Shown here piece after piece: positions 7,131 to 14,501 of a stretch of 29,407 nt of DNA. The notes under the pieces are model-generated. The model had not been told where the DNA came from, searched no databases, and saw only the letters and a program-made list of their open reading frames with translations. The translations under genes were made by a program, and so were the position numbers. Source of the DNA: a virus; the IMG/VR virus record IMGVR_UViG_3300028409_000001, positions 1 to 29,407 of that record; one strand, written 5' to 3'. The first letter of the stretch is position 1. The number at the start of each line of letters is the position of its first letter.

Positions 7131-7340
7131 ATGAAAACCACTGAAAAAGCGTCCTTGATCGGCGTCGTATCCGGCGTCGCTGCCGGCAGTGCTCTGGCGT
7201 ATTTCGTGCCGGAAGCCCACTGGGGCGTGTACCTGGCGGCGGGGCTGATAGTCATGGGCGGGGCCTATACGGGAATCACCCAGCAGGCCGCCACCGATCG
7301 CATTGCCGACGGCGATCTGCCCGCCAAAGACAAGGGCTAA
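7131..7340 (+). CDS. Small two-pass membrane protein on the plus strand (moron candidate)
   Basis: 69 residues, the only well-supported plus-strand gene in the window. ATG at 7131 has GGGAG 6 bases upstream, in a short A-rich leader unlike the GC-rich neighbours. Two hydrophobic segments are visible (about 8-25, IGVVSGVAAGSALAYFV, and 32-48, GVYLAAGLIVMGGAYTG), then a charged tail ending AKDKG. It fills the gap between gp43 and the tape measure gene, ending 2 bases from the tape measure stop. I do not recognise the family. Independent genes inserted in phage late operons are often expressed in the lysogen and alter host properties such as superinfection. That role is only an inference. No convincing promoter or terminator was found. 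Confidence 0.65.
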   Translation: MKTTEKASLIGVVSGVAAGSALAYFVPEAHWGVYLAAGLIVMGGAYTGITQQAATDRIADGDLPAKDKG

Positions 7341-7342
7341 GC

Positions 7343-9292
7343 TCACGGCGCCACCCCCAGCACACCCGACTCCACATCGAAATCCATGCCCCCGTTGCGG
7401 CGCGCCTCCGTCACGCGGGGCCGCCCCTCAGAATCCACCACGATCCGTAACTCGCCACCCACATCGGCACGCTGCGGTCCAGGCATTGCGCCCCGGCGAT
7501 TCTCTGCCACCGGCGCGCCGGTCGGCATTGGCGCCTCCATGCCACCAATCCCCAGGCGATCCTTCACCCAGTCCGGCATCCACTCGATCAGCCCGGTGAT
7601 GCGCTCAGACAGCCAGCCGGTCAGGTTCGACCACTGGGCGCTGACCCCATCCCACAGTCCGCCGATCCACTCCTGGCCCATCTCGGTCAGCGGGCGGGCG
7701 CCGAACAACTCGAACACCGCGTCGATACCCTTCATCAGCAGCGCCGCCGGACTAAACGCCAGCAGATCCTTGGCCACCTGGCCGATGCCCTGGCTGAAAT
7801 AGCCCTTGATGCCACCCCACATGCCGCTGAACCATTCGGTGATACCGCCCCAATGCCGATAGATCAGCCCGGCCGGCGTCCAGGCCACCAGGTCCGCCGC
7901 GATCTCGCCGGCGCCCCGGCTGAAGAAGCCCTTGACCCCCTGCCACAGGTTGCCGAACCACTCGGCGATACCGTCCCAGTTGCGGTAGATCAGATACACC
8001 GCGCCGGCCAGGGCCGCCACGCCGCTAATGATCCAGCCGATCGGGGTTGTCAGCAGGGCCAGCGACAGGGCGCGAATCCCAGCAATAGCAGCGGGCACTG
8101 CGCGGGTCGCCAAGGCGACTAAACCCCGCGCCATAGAAGCCAGGGAGGCAACCAAGGCACCGCCGATACGCCCCGCAAAGGTCAGCGCCGCCCCGCCTGC
8201 TGTAAGTAGGCCACGCACCAGCATGGGGATAACGGTGACCGCACTGGTGGCTATAGCTGCGCCCATGCGGTACAGCGACACAACGGTGCTGCCGATTGCC
8301 AGGAGCAAACGGCCGCCCATCAGGGCAGCCAGCCAAACAATAAGATTGCCGTAACCGCCCACCAGGTCAGCCGCCCAGGACACCGCCGCGCCTACCATTC
8401 GCATGCCCCGCCACACGTCGCGGATGCTGTCCACGATGTCGGTGGCGATGGCCTCGCGGTTGGCCTGACCCAGGGCACCCATGCGCTCGATCCAGTTGTT
8501 GATGGCCGGCAGCAGCTCGCCTACCACGGCGGTCTGAATGCCGAACAGCACGGTGCGCAGGTCGCCCATCTGGCGGGTATACGCGCGGCTGTTGTTGATC
8601 TCCTCCTCGGTCAGGATGGCGCCCTTGTCGTGGGCGGTGCGCATCATGGCCTCGATCTCCTCGCGGCTGGCCTGCAGCATCTCCACCATCTGCTCCGCAC
8701 CCTGGCCGCCGAAGATCTCGTCCATCACCCGCTGCCGGGCGGCGTCGTTCTCCAGGTCACCCAGGCGTGAACGCACCAGGTCGAACATGGTGGCGGTGTC
8801 GCCGCCGGTCTTGCGCAGGTCGTCGATGCTGATACCCAACCGCCCGAATGCCTCGGCAGCCGGGCCGCCGGCGGTCACCACGAACTCGTCCGCACGCAGG
8901 CCCAACTCCTTCAGGCCGTCCACCAGGGCGTCGTTCTGCACCCCGAACTGCTTGCCGACGTACTGCCATTCCTGCAGCCAGGTGGTGCCCACGCTCACTC
9001 GCTCGGCGGCGTTGCGCACCTCGTTGCCCAGGTCGGTGACACCCGACACCAGGCGTTCCGTACCCCAGGCCGCGCCGGCGGTAATGCCCCCCATCCATAA
9101 CAGCCGCTGACCCAGCCCCCGGGCGCGCTCCACCACATTGCCCAGGGACTGCCCCACGCGACGGGCGGAAGACGCCAGGCGGTCCAGCCCGGCCCGTTGC
9201 GACAGGCCGGAGAGCGTGCGCTGGATGCGGCGAACCGGGCGTGTCACCCGGTCCACCAGCTCCATGACAACACTGGTCACCATGTTAGCCAT
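7343..9292 (-). CDS. Tail tape measure protein (Mu gp42-like)
   Basis: 649 residues, similar to Mu gp42. It sets tail length and is held inside the tube. The N-terminal 70 residues (LVDRVTRPVRRIQRTLSGLSQRAGL) are typical of the family. A helical region follows, then hydrophobic segments at about 300-450 (LLAIGSTVVSLYRMGAAIATS; TTPIGWIISGVAALAGAVYLI). Residues about 437-520 contain two imperfect tandem repeats of about 42 residues built around IYR.W.GI.EWF..MW.GIKG.FS. ATG at 9292 has GAGGAG 10 bases upstream. The segment 8040-8350 uses rarer codons than its flanks, suggesting mosaic exchange. Confidence 0.92.
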   Translation of the reverse strand: MANMVTSVVMELVDRVTRPVRRIQRTLSGLSQRAGLDRLASSARRVGQSLGNVVERARGLGQRLLWMGGITAGAAWGTERLVSGVTDLGNEVRNAAERVSVGTTWLQEWQYVGKQFGVQNDALVDGLKELGLRADEFVVTAGGPAAEAFGRLGISIDDLRKTGGDTATMFDLVRSRLGDLENDAARQRVMDEIFGGQGAEQMVEMLQASREEIEAMMRTAHDKGAILTEEEINNSRAYTRQMGDLRTVLFGIQTAVVGELLPAINNWIERMGALGQANREAIATDIVDSIRDVWRGMRMVGAAVSWAADLVGGYGNLIVWLAALMGGRLLLAIGSTVVSLYRMGAAIATSAVTVIPMLVRGLLTAGGAALTFAGRIGGALVASLASMARGLVALATRAVPAAIAGIRALSLALLTTPIGWIISGVAALAGAVYLIYRNWDGIAEWFGNLWQGVKGFFSRGAGEIAADLVAWTPAGLIYRHWGGITEWFSGMWGGIKGYFSQGIGQVAKDLLAFSPAALLMKGIDAVFELFGARPLTEMGQEWIGGLWDGVSAQWSNLTGWLSERITGLIEWMPDWVKDRLGIGGMEAPMPTGAPVAENRRGAMPGPQRADVGGELRIVVDSEGRPRVTEARRNGGMDFDVESGVLGVAP

Positions 9293-9470
9293 GCTGTTTC
9301 ATCTCCTCGGCCAGTTGCTCCGCCTGGTGGTACCACCACTCCAGGTCCTCCATGTCCATCTCCAACAGCGTCTCCGGGTTGAAGCCCGTAAACGCCACCG
9401 CCACGGTGCGGACTAGCGCCGCCCAGTCCGCGGGGGTCGTGGCAAAAAAGGCTTCATGGCTTCCAGGCAC
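9285..9470 (-). CDS. GpE-like extension of the tail chaperone, reached by -1 frameshift
   Basis: This reading frame overlaps the end of the gp41-type gene (9413-9470) and runs into the tape measure start. It encodes TPADWAALV..., a Trp-containing GFNPETLLEMDMEDLEWWYHQAEQLAEE segment similar to the GpE family. An ATG exists at 9470 but has no ribosome site, so it is more likely translated as a fusion: 112 residues of the zero frame plus 52 residues of this frame, about 164 in all. This is the G/GT arrangement conserved in long-tailed phages. Mu itself is reported to use a -2 shift, whereas the frame relation here is -1. Confidence 0.8.
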   Translation of the reverse strand: MPGSHEAFFATTPADWAALVRTVAVAFTGFNPETLLEMDMEDLEWWYHQAEQLAEEMKQHG

Positions 9471-9778
9471 AGCACGATGTCGCGCCCGTCCATCTCGTCG
9501 CAGGCATGCGGCGGGATATTGGCCAGCTTGGCCACCAGTGCCATGGACTTGCCCATCTCACCTTCGGCCTTGTCCAGCGCCTTCAGGTGCTTGCCCTTGA
9601 CCTTCTTGGGCAGGGTCAGCACCTCCAGGGTGCGCTCGCCATCCAGCTTGCTGGCCGTGAAGGTCAGCGGCTCGGAAAGCGCCACCTGGATGCTGTCGCC
9701 GGTGTCCTCGATGCGCGCCAGCTCCTCGTCGGTCAGGTCGATGTCGTCGCTGGCGGAATAGATCGCTTCGATGCTCAT
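9413..9778 (-). CDS. Tail assembly chaperone (Mu gp41-like), zero-frame product
   Basis: 121 residues. Its place between tail tube and tape measure and the sequence (LSEPLTFTASKLDGERTLEVLTLPKKVKGKHLKAL...) fit the Mu gp41 / P2 E tail assembly family, which coats the tape measure protein during tail assembly. Near its end, codons P-F-L lie on a U_UUU_UUG slippery heptamer. The zero-frame reading ends soon after with an unusual PRPPRTGRR tail, as expected when the functional C-terminus is supplied by frameshifting. The ATG at 9778 has AGAGGG upstream, just after the tube gene stop at 9782. Confidence 0.87.
   Translation of the reverse strand: MSIEAIYSASDDIDLTDEELARIEDTGDSIQVALSEPLTFTASKLDGERTLEVLTLPKKVKGKHLKALDKAEGEMGKSMALVAKLANIPPHACDEMDGRDIVLCLEAMKPFLPRPPRTGRR
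9443..9449 (-). promoter_or_regulatory. Programmed -1 ribosomal frameshift site (T_TTT_TTG)
   Basis: On the minus strand the zero frame reads CCT TTT TTG, giving the canonical X_XXY_YYZ heptamer T_TTT_TTG. Slipping back one base re-pairs both tRNAs on TTT and continues in the GpE-like frame as GCC ACG ACC. It is the only six-T run in this gene and falls exactly in the region where the two frames overlap. A GC-rich stretch follows immediately and could fold, but no clear pseudoknot was worked out. Confidence 0.8.
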
Positions 9779-9781
9779 GCG

Positions 9782-10138
9782 TTAAACCCTCTCGCAAGTG
9801 CGGGCGGCCATGTTCAGCCGGATCTGGCCTTCGCCGCTGTTGAGTTCCGCTGTCTCGGTCACAAAAGCCCCGGTCAGCATGTAGTCCTGGCCGTTGTCGC
9901 ACTCGAACAGCACGGTGGCATCGCGGATCTTGCCGATCTCGATGATGTCCAGCTCCTCGGTGTGCAGCACCGTCGCCTGCAGCGTCGGCGCCACCGGCTC
10001 CTCGTTGAAGTAAACGCGCTTGCCGGCCATCTTGGTGGCGCGGTTCACGCCGCCTGGGTTCAGGGTCGCGCCGCGCTCCGTTGGGTATTCCTGGCCATCC
10101 ACGCGAATGGTGGCCACCCCGGTGATTCGTCCGCTCAT
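9782..10138 (-). CDS. M: Tail tube protein (Mu gp40 / M)
   Basis: 118 residues, as for the Mu tail tube. The N-terminal GVATIRVDGQEYPTERGATLNPGG and the LQATVLHTEELDIIEIGKIRDATVLFECDNGQDYML core are the family pattern of the tube protein that stacks in hexameric rings inside the contractile sheath. The ATG at 10138 is supported by GGAGG about 10 bases upstream. It follows the sheath gene, as in all Mu-like tails, and precedes the frameshifting chaperone. Confidence 0.92.
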   Translation of the reverse strand: MSGRITGVATIRVDGQEYPTERGATLNPGGVNRATKMAGKRVYFNEEPVAPTLQATVLHTEELDIIEIGKIRDATVLFECDNGQDYMLTGAFVTETAELNSGEGQIRLNMAARTCERV

Positions 10139-10180
10139 GGGTGTTTACCCTCCTGTTAACGGGTGGTTATCCGCAGCTTA

Positions 10181-11665
10181 TCAGCGACGGAACTGGGTCT
10201 GTTGCGCATGCACGCGGTACTGACCGATCAGCATCGGCGAGTCCATCACGTTCAGGCGGCTTGGGTCGCTCGGGTCGATATTGGCCCGCAGGCTCTCGGC
10301 ATAGCCGGCGTAGTCCCGCGTCCAGCCATAGGCGCCCATCAGCGTCAGCCGGTAAAGGTTCAGCAGTTCGGTGCGGGCCACCTTCGGCGTCATAATCGGC
10401 TGGCTCGGGTCGTAGAACTCCCGGTCCACGTCAGCGGCCAGCTTGTGGCGCGGGTACTTCTGCGCGAACAGGCTGATCTGCTCGAAGCGGATGCGCTCCA
10501 GGGTCTCCGGCGTGTTGATGTCCAGATAACTGTCGTCGGCCACGCCGCTGGCGTTCTCCTGGTACGTGGTGATCTGGCGCTCGATCTGCACGCTGCCGTC
10601 GCTCGCCACGGTGTAAGTGGCGATGCCATCGAACAGCAGCAGATTGCGCTCGGCATCGTTCCAGCGCAGATCCTCCGCCGGCGGAATCAGCCCGGGCATG
10701 GTCAGCCGCTGCAGCGGCCGGGCCGGGTCGATACCCAGGGACTTGGCCGCCACGATGGCGTTGGTCGCCGCCCACAACCAGGTGGGGCTGGGCGCCAGGT
10801 TGGTACCCATCACCGTCAGGTGCGGCGAGTTGCGGCCGTTGCCCAGCGTGGCCACCTCGCTATGCGTGCCCCGGTAGGCCGCGAAGGCCCGCCCGCCGAT
10901 CTGGCGCATGGGACCGTAGCGGTCGGACAGCTCGCCCTCGATGGCCTCCAGGCTCACCGTGTCGGTGTAGGGCAGGCACACCCAGTTCCACCACTCGCTG
11001 CCCATGGCCGCGATCACCGGGTCCATCTCCGGGTTGACCGCGCCGCCGGTGGGCTGGGTGTAGGTCGCTACCAGCCCCGCCGGGCGCTGCTCGCCTTTGA
11101 CGCTGTCGCGCAGGTCGATGTCGTTGCCGGTCTCGCCACCCCAACGGCTGGTCAGCAGCACCTTGCTGGGCGTCACACCGTCGATCGCCGCCGTTACCGG
11201 CACCCGGTCATCGGTGTTCACCGCATCCACAATCGCCTCGGCCACCGCCTGCGGCTCGTCACCTCCAGTCATCTCCACCCATACGCGCCGGCCGGCGATG
11301 TACAGCGCCAGCGGCCGGGTGTTGGTCGGGCCGTCGGTCACGTCGATAGAGCCCTCGGCTTTCACCGCAAGCGCGGCGTCGTCCAGGGCGATCGCCCAGG
11401 TCTCGGTGTAGAGGTCCACGTCCTTGATGGCGCGCATCATCTCCGCCAGCATCGACCCCCGCCCGAACAGCTCGTCGGCCTCCTCCTTGCTGGTCACGCG
11501 TACCAGGCTGCCGGGCTCCTGACTGCCGCCGGCCAGCTTCTGGCCCATGACCAGCAGCTTGCCCATGAACACGGCGTTACCCGCCAGGCGGTTGTCGAAC
11601 TCGATATACCAGCCCGGCACACGCAGGGAGGCCGGGATCTCATTGAATACAGTGGAACTGATCAT
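10181..11665 (-). CDS. L: Contractile tail sheath protein (Mu gp39 / L)
   Basis: 494 residues, matching the Mu sheath (about 495). It begins ISSTVFNEIPASLRVPGWYIEFDN, the family start, and contains PLALYIAGRRVWVEMTGGD, WNWVCLPYTDT and the conserved C-terminal sheath core (SQPIMTPKVARTELL, YGWTRDYAGYAESL...NVMDSPMLIGQYRV). It polymerises around the tube and contracts to drive it into the cell. The ATG at 11665 has GGAGG 10 bases upstream, within the end of the gp38-like gene. Confidence 0.96.
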   Translation of the reverse strand: MISSTVFNEIPASLRVPGWYIEFDNRLAGNAVFMGKLLVMGQKLAGGSQEPGSLVRVTSKEEADELFGRGSMLAEMMRAIKDVDLYTETWAIALDDAALAVKAEGSIDVTDGPTNTRPLALYIAGRRVWVEMTGGDEPQAVAEAIVDAVNTDDRVPVTAAIDGVTPSKVLLTSRWGGETGNDIDLRDSVKGEQRPAGLVATYTQPTGGAVNPEMDPVIAAMGSEWWNWVCLPYTDTVSLEAIEGELSDRYGPMRQIGGRAFAAYRGTHSEVATLGNGRNSPHLTVMGTNLAPSPTWLWAATNAIVAAKSLGIDPARPLQRLTMPGLIPPAEDLRWNDAERNLLLFDGIATYTVASDGSVQIERQITTYQENASGVADDSYLDINTPETLERIRFEQISLFAQKYPRHKLAADVDREFYDPSQPIMTPKVARTELLNLYRLTLMGAYGWTRDYAGYAESLRANIDPSDPSRLNVMDSPMLIGQYRVHAQQTQFRR

Positions 11666-11667
11666 GA

Positions 11668-11898
11668 TTAGTCAGCCTCCTTCTGGTCAGCGGCCGCCGG
11701 CTTCGCCTGGGCCTTGGTCTTGGTCGGTGGCTTGGCTTCGACGATCGAACCCTCCGCCTTGCGGCGCACCCAGTACCCGCTCCAGTCCACCTCGGCACCC
11801 TCGGCGGGCAGCGGGCGGCCATTCTTCGGCTGGCGCACCACCAGGCCCTCGCGGGCCGGCTTGATGTATCGCTTACTCTTTTGAACGCTCAAGGTCAT
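11668..11898 (-). CDS. Mu gp38-like small protein (DUF2635)
   Basis: 76 residues. The conserved part is the first 45, which include the GRPLPAEGAEVDWSGYWVRR stretch typical of DUF2635 proteins next to the sheath gene. The last 30 residues are a Lys/Ala-rich low-complexity tail (TKTKAQAKPAAADQKEAD). The ATG at 11898 overlaps the gp37 stop (ATGA). The function of the family is unknown. Its constant position suggests a head-tail or sheath assembly role. Confidence 0.87.
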   Translation of the reverse strand: MTLSVQKSKRYIKPAREGLVVRQPKNGRPLPAEGAEVDWSGYWVRRKAEGSIVEAKPPTKTKAQAKPAAADQKEAD

Positions 11899-12449
11899 GT
11901 CTCCTCGTTACCCGTTGGAATGTCGGTGTAGCTCTCGGTGGCTGGGCCATCGCCCACCTCGTGGGTGGCGCTGTAGATGGCGAAGTCCGCCAGGTCGGCC
12001 AGGTCGCGCGGCGCCGGGAAGGCCATCTCCAGGCCGAACGCCATCTCGTAGACGGCCACGCCCTTGCGCTGGGCGCTGGCCGGGGTCAGCACCCGCAGCC
12101 CGTCGAACCGCAGGCTGCCCAACTGGGCGGCCGGCTGCTGGTCCAGGGTGGGCACCACCCGCTCCACGATCTCGTAGGCGCCGATCTGGCGGCTGTTGCC
12201 GCGCTGCCTGGCCTTGCCGCCGCTGGCGTGGCTGGTCACCGCGTACACCAGAAAGCGGGCCGACAAACGGCCACGGCCACGGCCAGGGTTGCCGCCGTCG
12301 AAGTACACCCACACCCCTGGCATCTTGCGAAAGGCCAGCGCCAGGGCGTCCTGGTCCCAAGGGCCAGGCAGGGTCTCGACGGTCTGCACCGTCTGCCCCA
12401 GGGCTTCCTGGATGGCGGCGACGATCGCGTCCTCGGCTTCGGCAATCAT
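11895..12449 (-). CDS. Mu gp37-like protein (DUF1834), head-tail joining
   Basis: 184 residues. It starts MIAEAEDAIVAAIQEALG and contains the VWVYFDGGNPGRG.GRLSARFLVYAVTSH segment and YEIVERVVPTLDQQ, characteristic of the DUF1834 family, which occupies the tail-terminator/neck position in Mu-like phages. The ATG at 12449 overlaps the gp36 stop as TGATG, and the end overlaps gp38 as ATGA, so three neck genes are translationally coupled. Confidence 0.88.
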   Translation of the reverse strand: MIAEAEDAIVAAIQEALGQTVQTVETLPGPWDQDALALAFRKMPGVWVYFDGGNPGRGRGRLSARFLVYAVTSHASGGKARQRGNSRQIGAYEIVERVVPTLDQQPAAQLGSLRFDGLRVLTPASAQRKGVAVYEMAFGLEMAFPAPRDLADLADFAIYSATHEVGDGPATESYTDIPTGNEET

Positions 12450-12859
12450 CAGTAGCCCCGCAACGTGTCTTTATCGAAGGTCCGGCCGGAGCCGGACACC
12501 ACGCGCGGTTCGGCGCTGGCCGGCGGCGGCGTGTCCAGGGGCAGGTTGATCTCGCCCCGGGCGATCGCCTTCAGCTTCGCCACTGCGTCCTCGTAGCGCT
12601 GGCGCGCCTGGTCGGTGGTTACGTGCGTCTGCAGCCGGTACCGGGCAATGTCCGTGCACAGCAGCGACAGCAGCCGGGGCGTGTCCGTCACCGGCAGGCG
12701 GTAGCGGGCCGCCAGATAACCGTCAATCTCGGACGTGGCATCGGTCAGGGCCTGCTCGGCCATGGCCTCGTCCACCGCCCCGGTGTGCTCCAGGTCGGTC
12801 AGCTCGACGATCTCCGTCTCGCCGAATCGCTCGATCAGGTCGGTTACGCTGGCGTACAT
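12449..12859 (-). CDS. Mu gp36-like protein (DUF1320), head completion
   Basis: 136 residues. The N-terminus MYASVTDLIERFGETEIVELTD and the helical DATSEIDGYLAARYRLPVTDTPRLLSLLCTDIARYRL core define the DUF1320/gp36 family, an adaptor-type protein placed directly after the capsid region and thought to form part of the head-tail connector. ATG at 12859 has AAGGGG upstream, and the gene follows the Lys/Ala-rich gene by 3 bases. Confidence 0.9.
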   Translation of the reverse strand: MYASVTDLIERFGETEIVELTDLEHTGAVDEAMAEQALTDATSEIDGYLAARYRLPVTDTPRLLSLLCTDIARYRLQTHVTTDQARQRYEDAVAKLKAIARGEINLPLDTPPPASAEPRVVSGSGRTFDKDTLRGY

Positions 12860-12862
12860 GGC

Positions 12863-13138
12863 TTACCCCTTGGCCTTGGTGGTGGTCTTGCCGGCCGCCT
12901 TCGGCTTCGCTTCCTGGTCTGCCTTGGCTTTGGCGTCCGCCTCGGCCTTCGCTTTGGCTTCCGCCTCCGCTTTCGCCTGGGCGTCACCCTCGGACGCAGC
13001 GCGCACGTCACCGATCACACCCTTGCGGACCAGGCGCTCGATCTCCTGGGCGTCCTTCTCCACGTCCAGCTCCACCTCGGCGGGTGGGCGGTGGGTCTTG
13101 CCGTTGCAGCGCAATGCCTCTTTCACTGGAAATTTCAT
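12863..13138 (-). CDS. Small Lys/Ala-rich protein after the capsid gene (gp35 position)
   Basis: 91 residues from ATG at 13138. A GTG two codons earlier is too close to the GAGG ribosome site. Residues 1-45 form an ordered part (MKFPVKEALRCNGKTHRPPAEVELDVEKDAQEIERLVRKG). Residues 50-91 are a repetitive, highly charged A-K-A-E tail made of near repeats of AKAEAEAKA and KAKA, ending TTTKAKG. The position corresponds to Mu gp35. The first part looks like a small phage domain found next to capsid genes, and the tail is probably unstructured. The function is unknown. Confidence 0.8.
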   Translation of the reverse strand: MKFPVKEALRCNGKTHRPPAEVELDVEKDAQEIERLVRKGVIGDVRAASEGDAQAKAEAEAKAKAEADAKAKADQEAKPKAAGKTTTKAKG

Positions 13139-13156
13139 ACTCACCTCGTCGGATCA

Positions 13157-13178
13157 GAGGCCCGCCGCAGCGGGCCTC
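13157..13178 (-). terminator. GC-rich hairpin after the capsid gene
   Basis: GAGGCCCGC (13157-13165), loop CGCA, GCGGGCCTC (13170-13178) is a perfect 9-bp stem in the 46-base space between the capsid stop and the next gene. No T-run follows on the minus strand, so it is more likely a partial terminator or mRNA-end stabiliser that favours high capsid expression than a full terminator. Confidence 0.5.
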
Positions 13179-13184
13179 AGTGGA

Positions 13185-14120
13185 TTACAGCGCGGCCACG
13201 TCCTGGATCAGGAAGCCGGACTCGATGCCGGAGAGCACCGGGGAGCGCTCGTAGGTCACCGGATAGATCCAGCTCTTGGCGTTGCGCTCGTTGTAGGGCT
13301 CCTCGACGATCGGGTGGCTTTCCAGGGTGTAGGTGTAGCCGAAGGACGGCTCCGCCCGGGAACTCACCTGCTCGGGCACGTAGGCCAGCACGGCCGCATT
13401 GCCCCAGGCGTCCACCATCTGGTCGCTGCCCTCGTTCATGTACACCGCCTCGCCGATCACGATGCGGCGCAGGTTGAACAGCCGGGCCAGCATCTCGACG
13501 GTGATGGAATCGCTGGAGGTGTACTTGAAGCGCTCCAGGATCTTCGGGTGCTCGGCCAGGGCGTTGAAGCCCGCCGCCGGGATCTCCAGCGTGTTGGGCC
13601 GGATGCCGACGATGGAGCGCACCGCCTCGCGGTACTCGCGGATCTGCTTGGCCGGGTCCGAGTTGGGGTCGGTCCACTGATCGGTACCGGCGAGCGTCAC
13701 CTTGTTGTTGGCGCTGTAGTTCGCGGCGTTGGTGGCGATCTCGGCCTGCTCGATCTCCAGCGAGAGCGACATGATGTTCATGGTCTCGTTGGTCGCCTGG
13801 GTGCCCAGGTCGATGCCGGGCACCTGGTTGGCGTCCTGCATGTGCTCCCAGGGCACTTGGCCTTCCAGGGCGTCCTGCACCAGGGCAAAGGGCTTGCCCT
13901 CGTAGCCGAACTGCACCCGCTTGGTGTTGGAGCCTGGAGCGCGGCGCGTCTTGTAACGCTTGAAGCTCTCGCGGCCAAACTCGATGATCTGTCCGCCGCG
14001 CTGCTTGACTGGCACGCGGGGGAACAGGGCGAAGCCCACGCGCTCGGGGTGTTGGTAACCCTGGGCGACGTTGGACAGAATCGGGTCGATCACCCGGACC
14101 TGCTGGTTATTCATAGGCAT
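13185..14120 (-). CDS. T: Major capsid protein (Mu T / gp34)
   Basis: 311 residues, near the usual Mu-type length. Features are an N-terminal PILSNVAQGYQ..ERVGFALFPRVPV, the GRESFKRYKTRRAPGS loop, the IEQAEIATNAANY helix, and a C-terminal region with GYTYTLESHPIVEEPYNER and SPVLSGIESGFLIQDVAAL. This is the Mu-type HK97-fold capsid family. ATG at 14120 is preferred over the one two codons later because AAGGAG lies 10 bases before it. It follows the decoration protein and protease/scaffold, as in Mu. Confidence 0.95.
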   Translation of the reverse strand: MPMNNQQVRVIDPILSNVAQGYQHPERVGFALFPRVPVKQRGGQIIEFGRESFKRYKTRRAPGSNTKRVQFGYEGKPFALVQDALEGQVPWEHMQDANQVPGIDLGTQATNETMNIMSLSLEIEQAEIATNAANYSANNKVTLAGTDQWTDPNSDPAKQIREYREAVRSIVGIRPNTLEIPAAGFNALAEHPKILERFKYTSSDSITVEMLARLFNLRRIVIGEAVYMNEGSDQMVDAWGNAAVLAYVPEQVSSRAEPSFGYTYTLESHPIVEEPYNERNAKSWIYPVTYERSPVLSGIESGFLIQDVAAL

Positions 14121-14156
14121 GGTTTAACGTCTCCTTAATTCGCGTTTACGCGCCGC

Positions 14157-14501
14157 TTACTTGACCAGCAGCACTTCGATGAACTCACCGGCGCCGGCCG
14201 CCGAATCCAGGGTGTGGGCGGCCACCACCTCACCGCCCACGGCGGGGTTGACGATGGCCATGCCGTTGGCGTCGGACACCACGTCGTCACCCACGCTGAT
14301 CGCGCCGGCGGTCTCCACCACCGTGGTGCCCAGGGCATCGACGGACAGATCCTTGCCGTCGGTGGCGTCGAAGGTGGCGACCCCCAGGGCCTTGCCACCG
14401 GAGGCGGCAACCTGGGCGCCGTCGTAGCCCACAAAGCGGTGGGCGGTGACTGCACCGGCGGCGATCACGGTCAGGGTCAAAAGCGGAATTTTCTGGCTCA
14501 T
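14157..14501 (-). CDS. DUF2190-type capsid decoration protein (Mu gp33 position)
   Basis: 114 residues rich in Ala, Val and Gly with a beta pattern: VTAHRFVGYDGAQVAASGGKALGVATFDATDGKDLSVDALGTTVVETAGAISVGDDVVSDANGMAIVN, then VLLVK at the end. This matches the DUF2190 / head-fibre or decoration family commonly encoded between protease and capsid genes. Such proteins bind the outside of the capsid. The ATG at 14501 overlaps the protease stop (ATGA). The hydrophobic N-terminus is part of the fold and not a signal peptide. Confidence 0.82.
   Translation of the reverse strand: MSQKIPLLTLTVIAAGAVTAHRFVGYDGAQVAASGGKALGVATFDATDGKDLSVDALGTTVVETAGAISVGDDVVSDANGMAIVNPAVGGEVVAAHTLDSAAGAGEFIEVLLVK

Noticed and set aside
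7074-7346. 90-codon minus-strand ORF in the tape measure to gp43 gap
   Set aside because: It is antisense to the better-supported plus-strand gene, has no ribosome site, overlaps two real genes and lacks a recognisable pattern.
9285-9470. Independent translation of the GpE-like frame from the ATG at 9470
   Set aside because: No ribosome site precedes it, and the slippery heptamer in the overlap explains its expression better.
10163-11671. 502-codon plus-strand ORF opposite the sheath gene
   Set aside because: Antisense shadow with biased composition. The sheath on the minus strand is unmistakable.
13145-13184. Promoter between capsid and gp35-position gene
   Set aside because: Only the hairpin is visible. 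There is no -10-like sequence and no copy of the late-promoter element.
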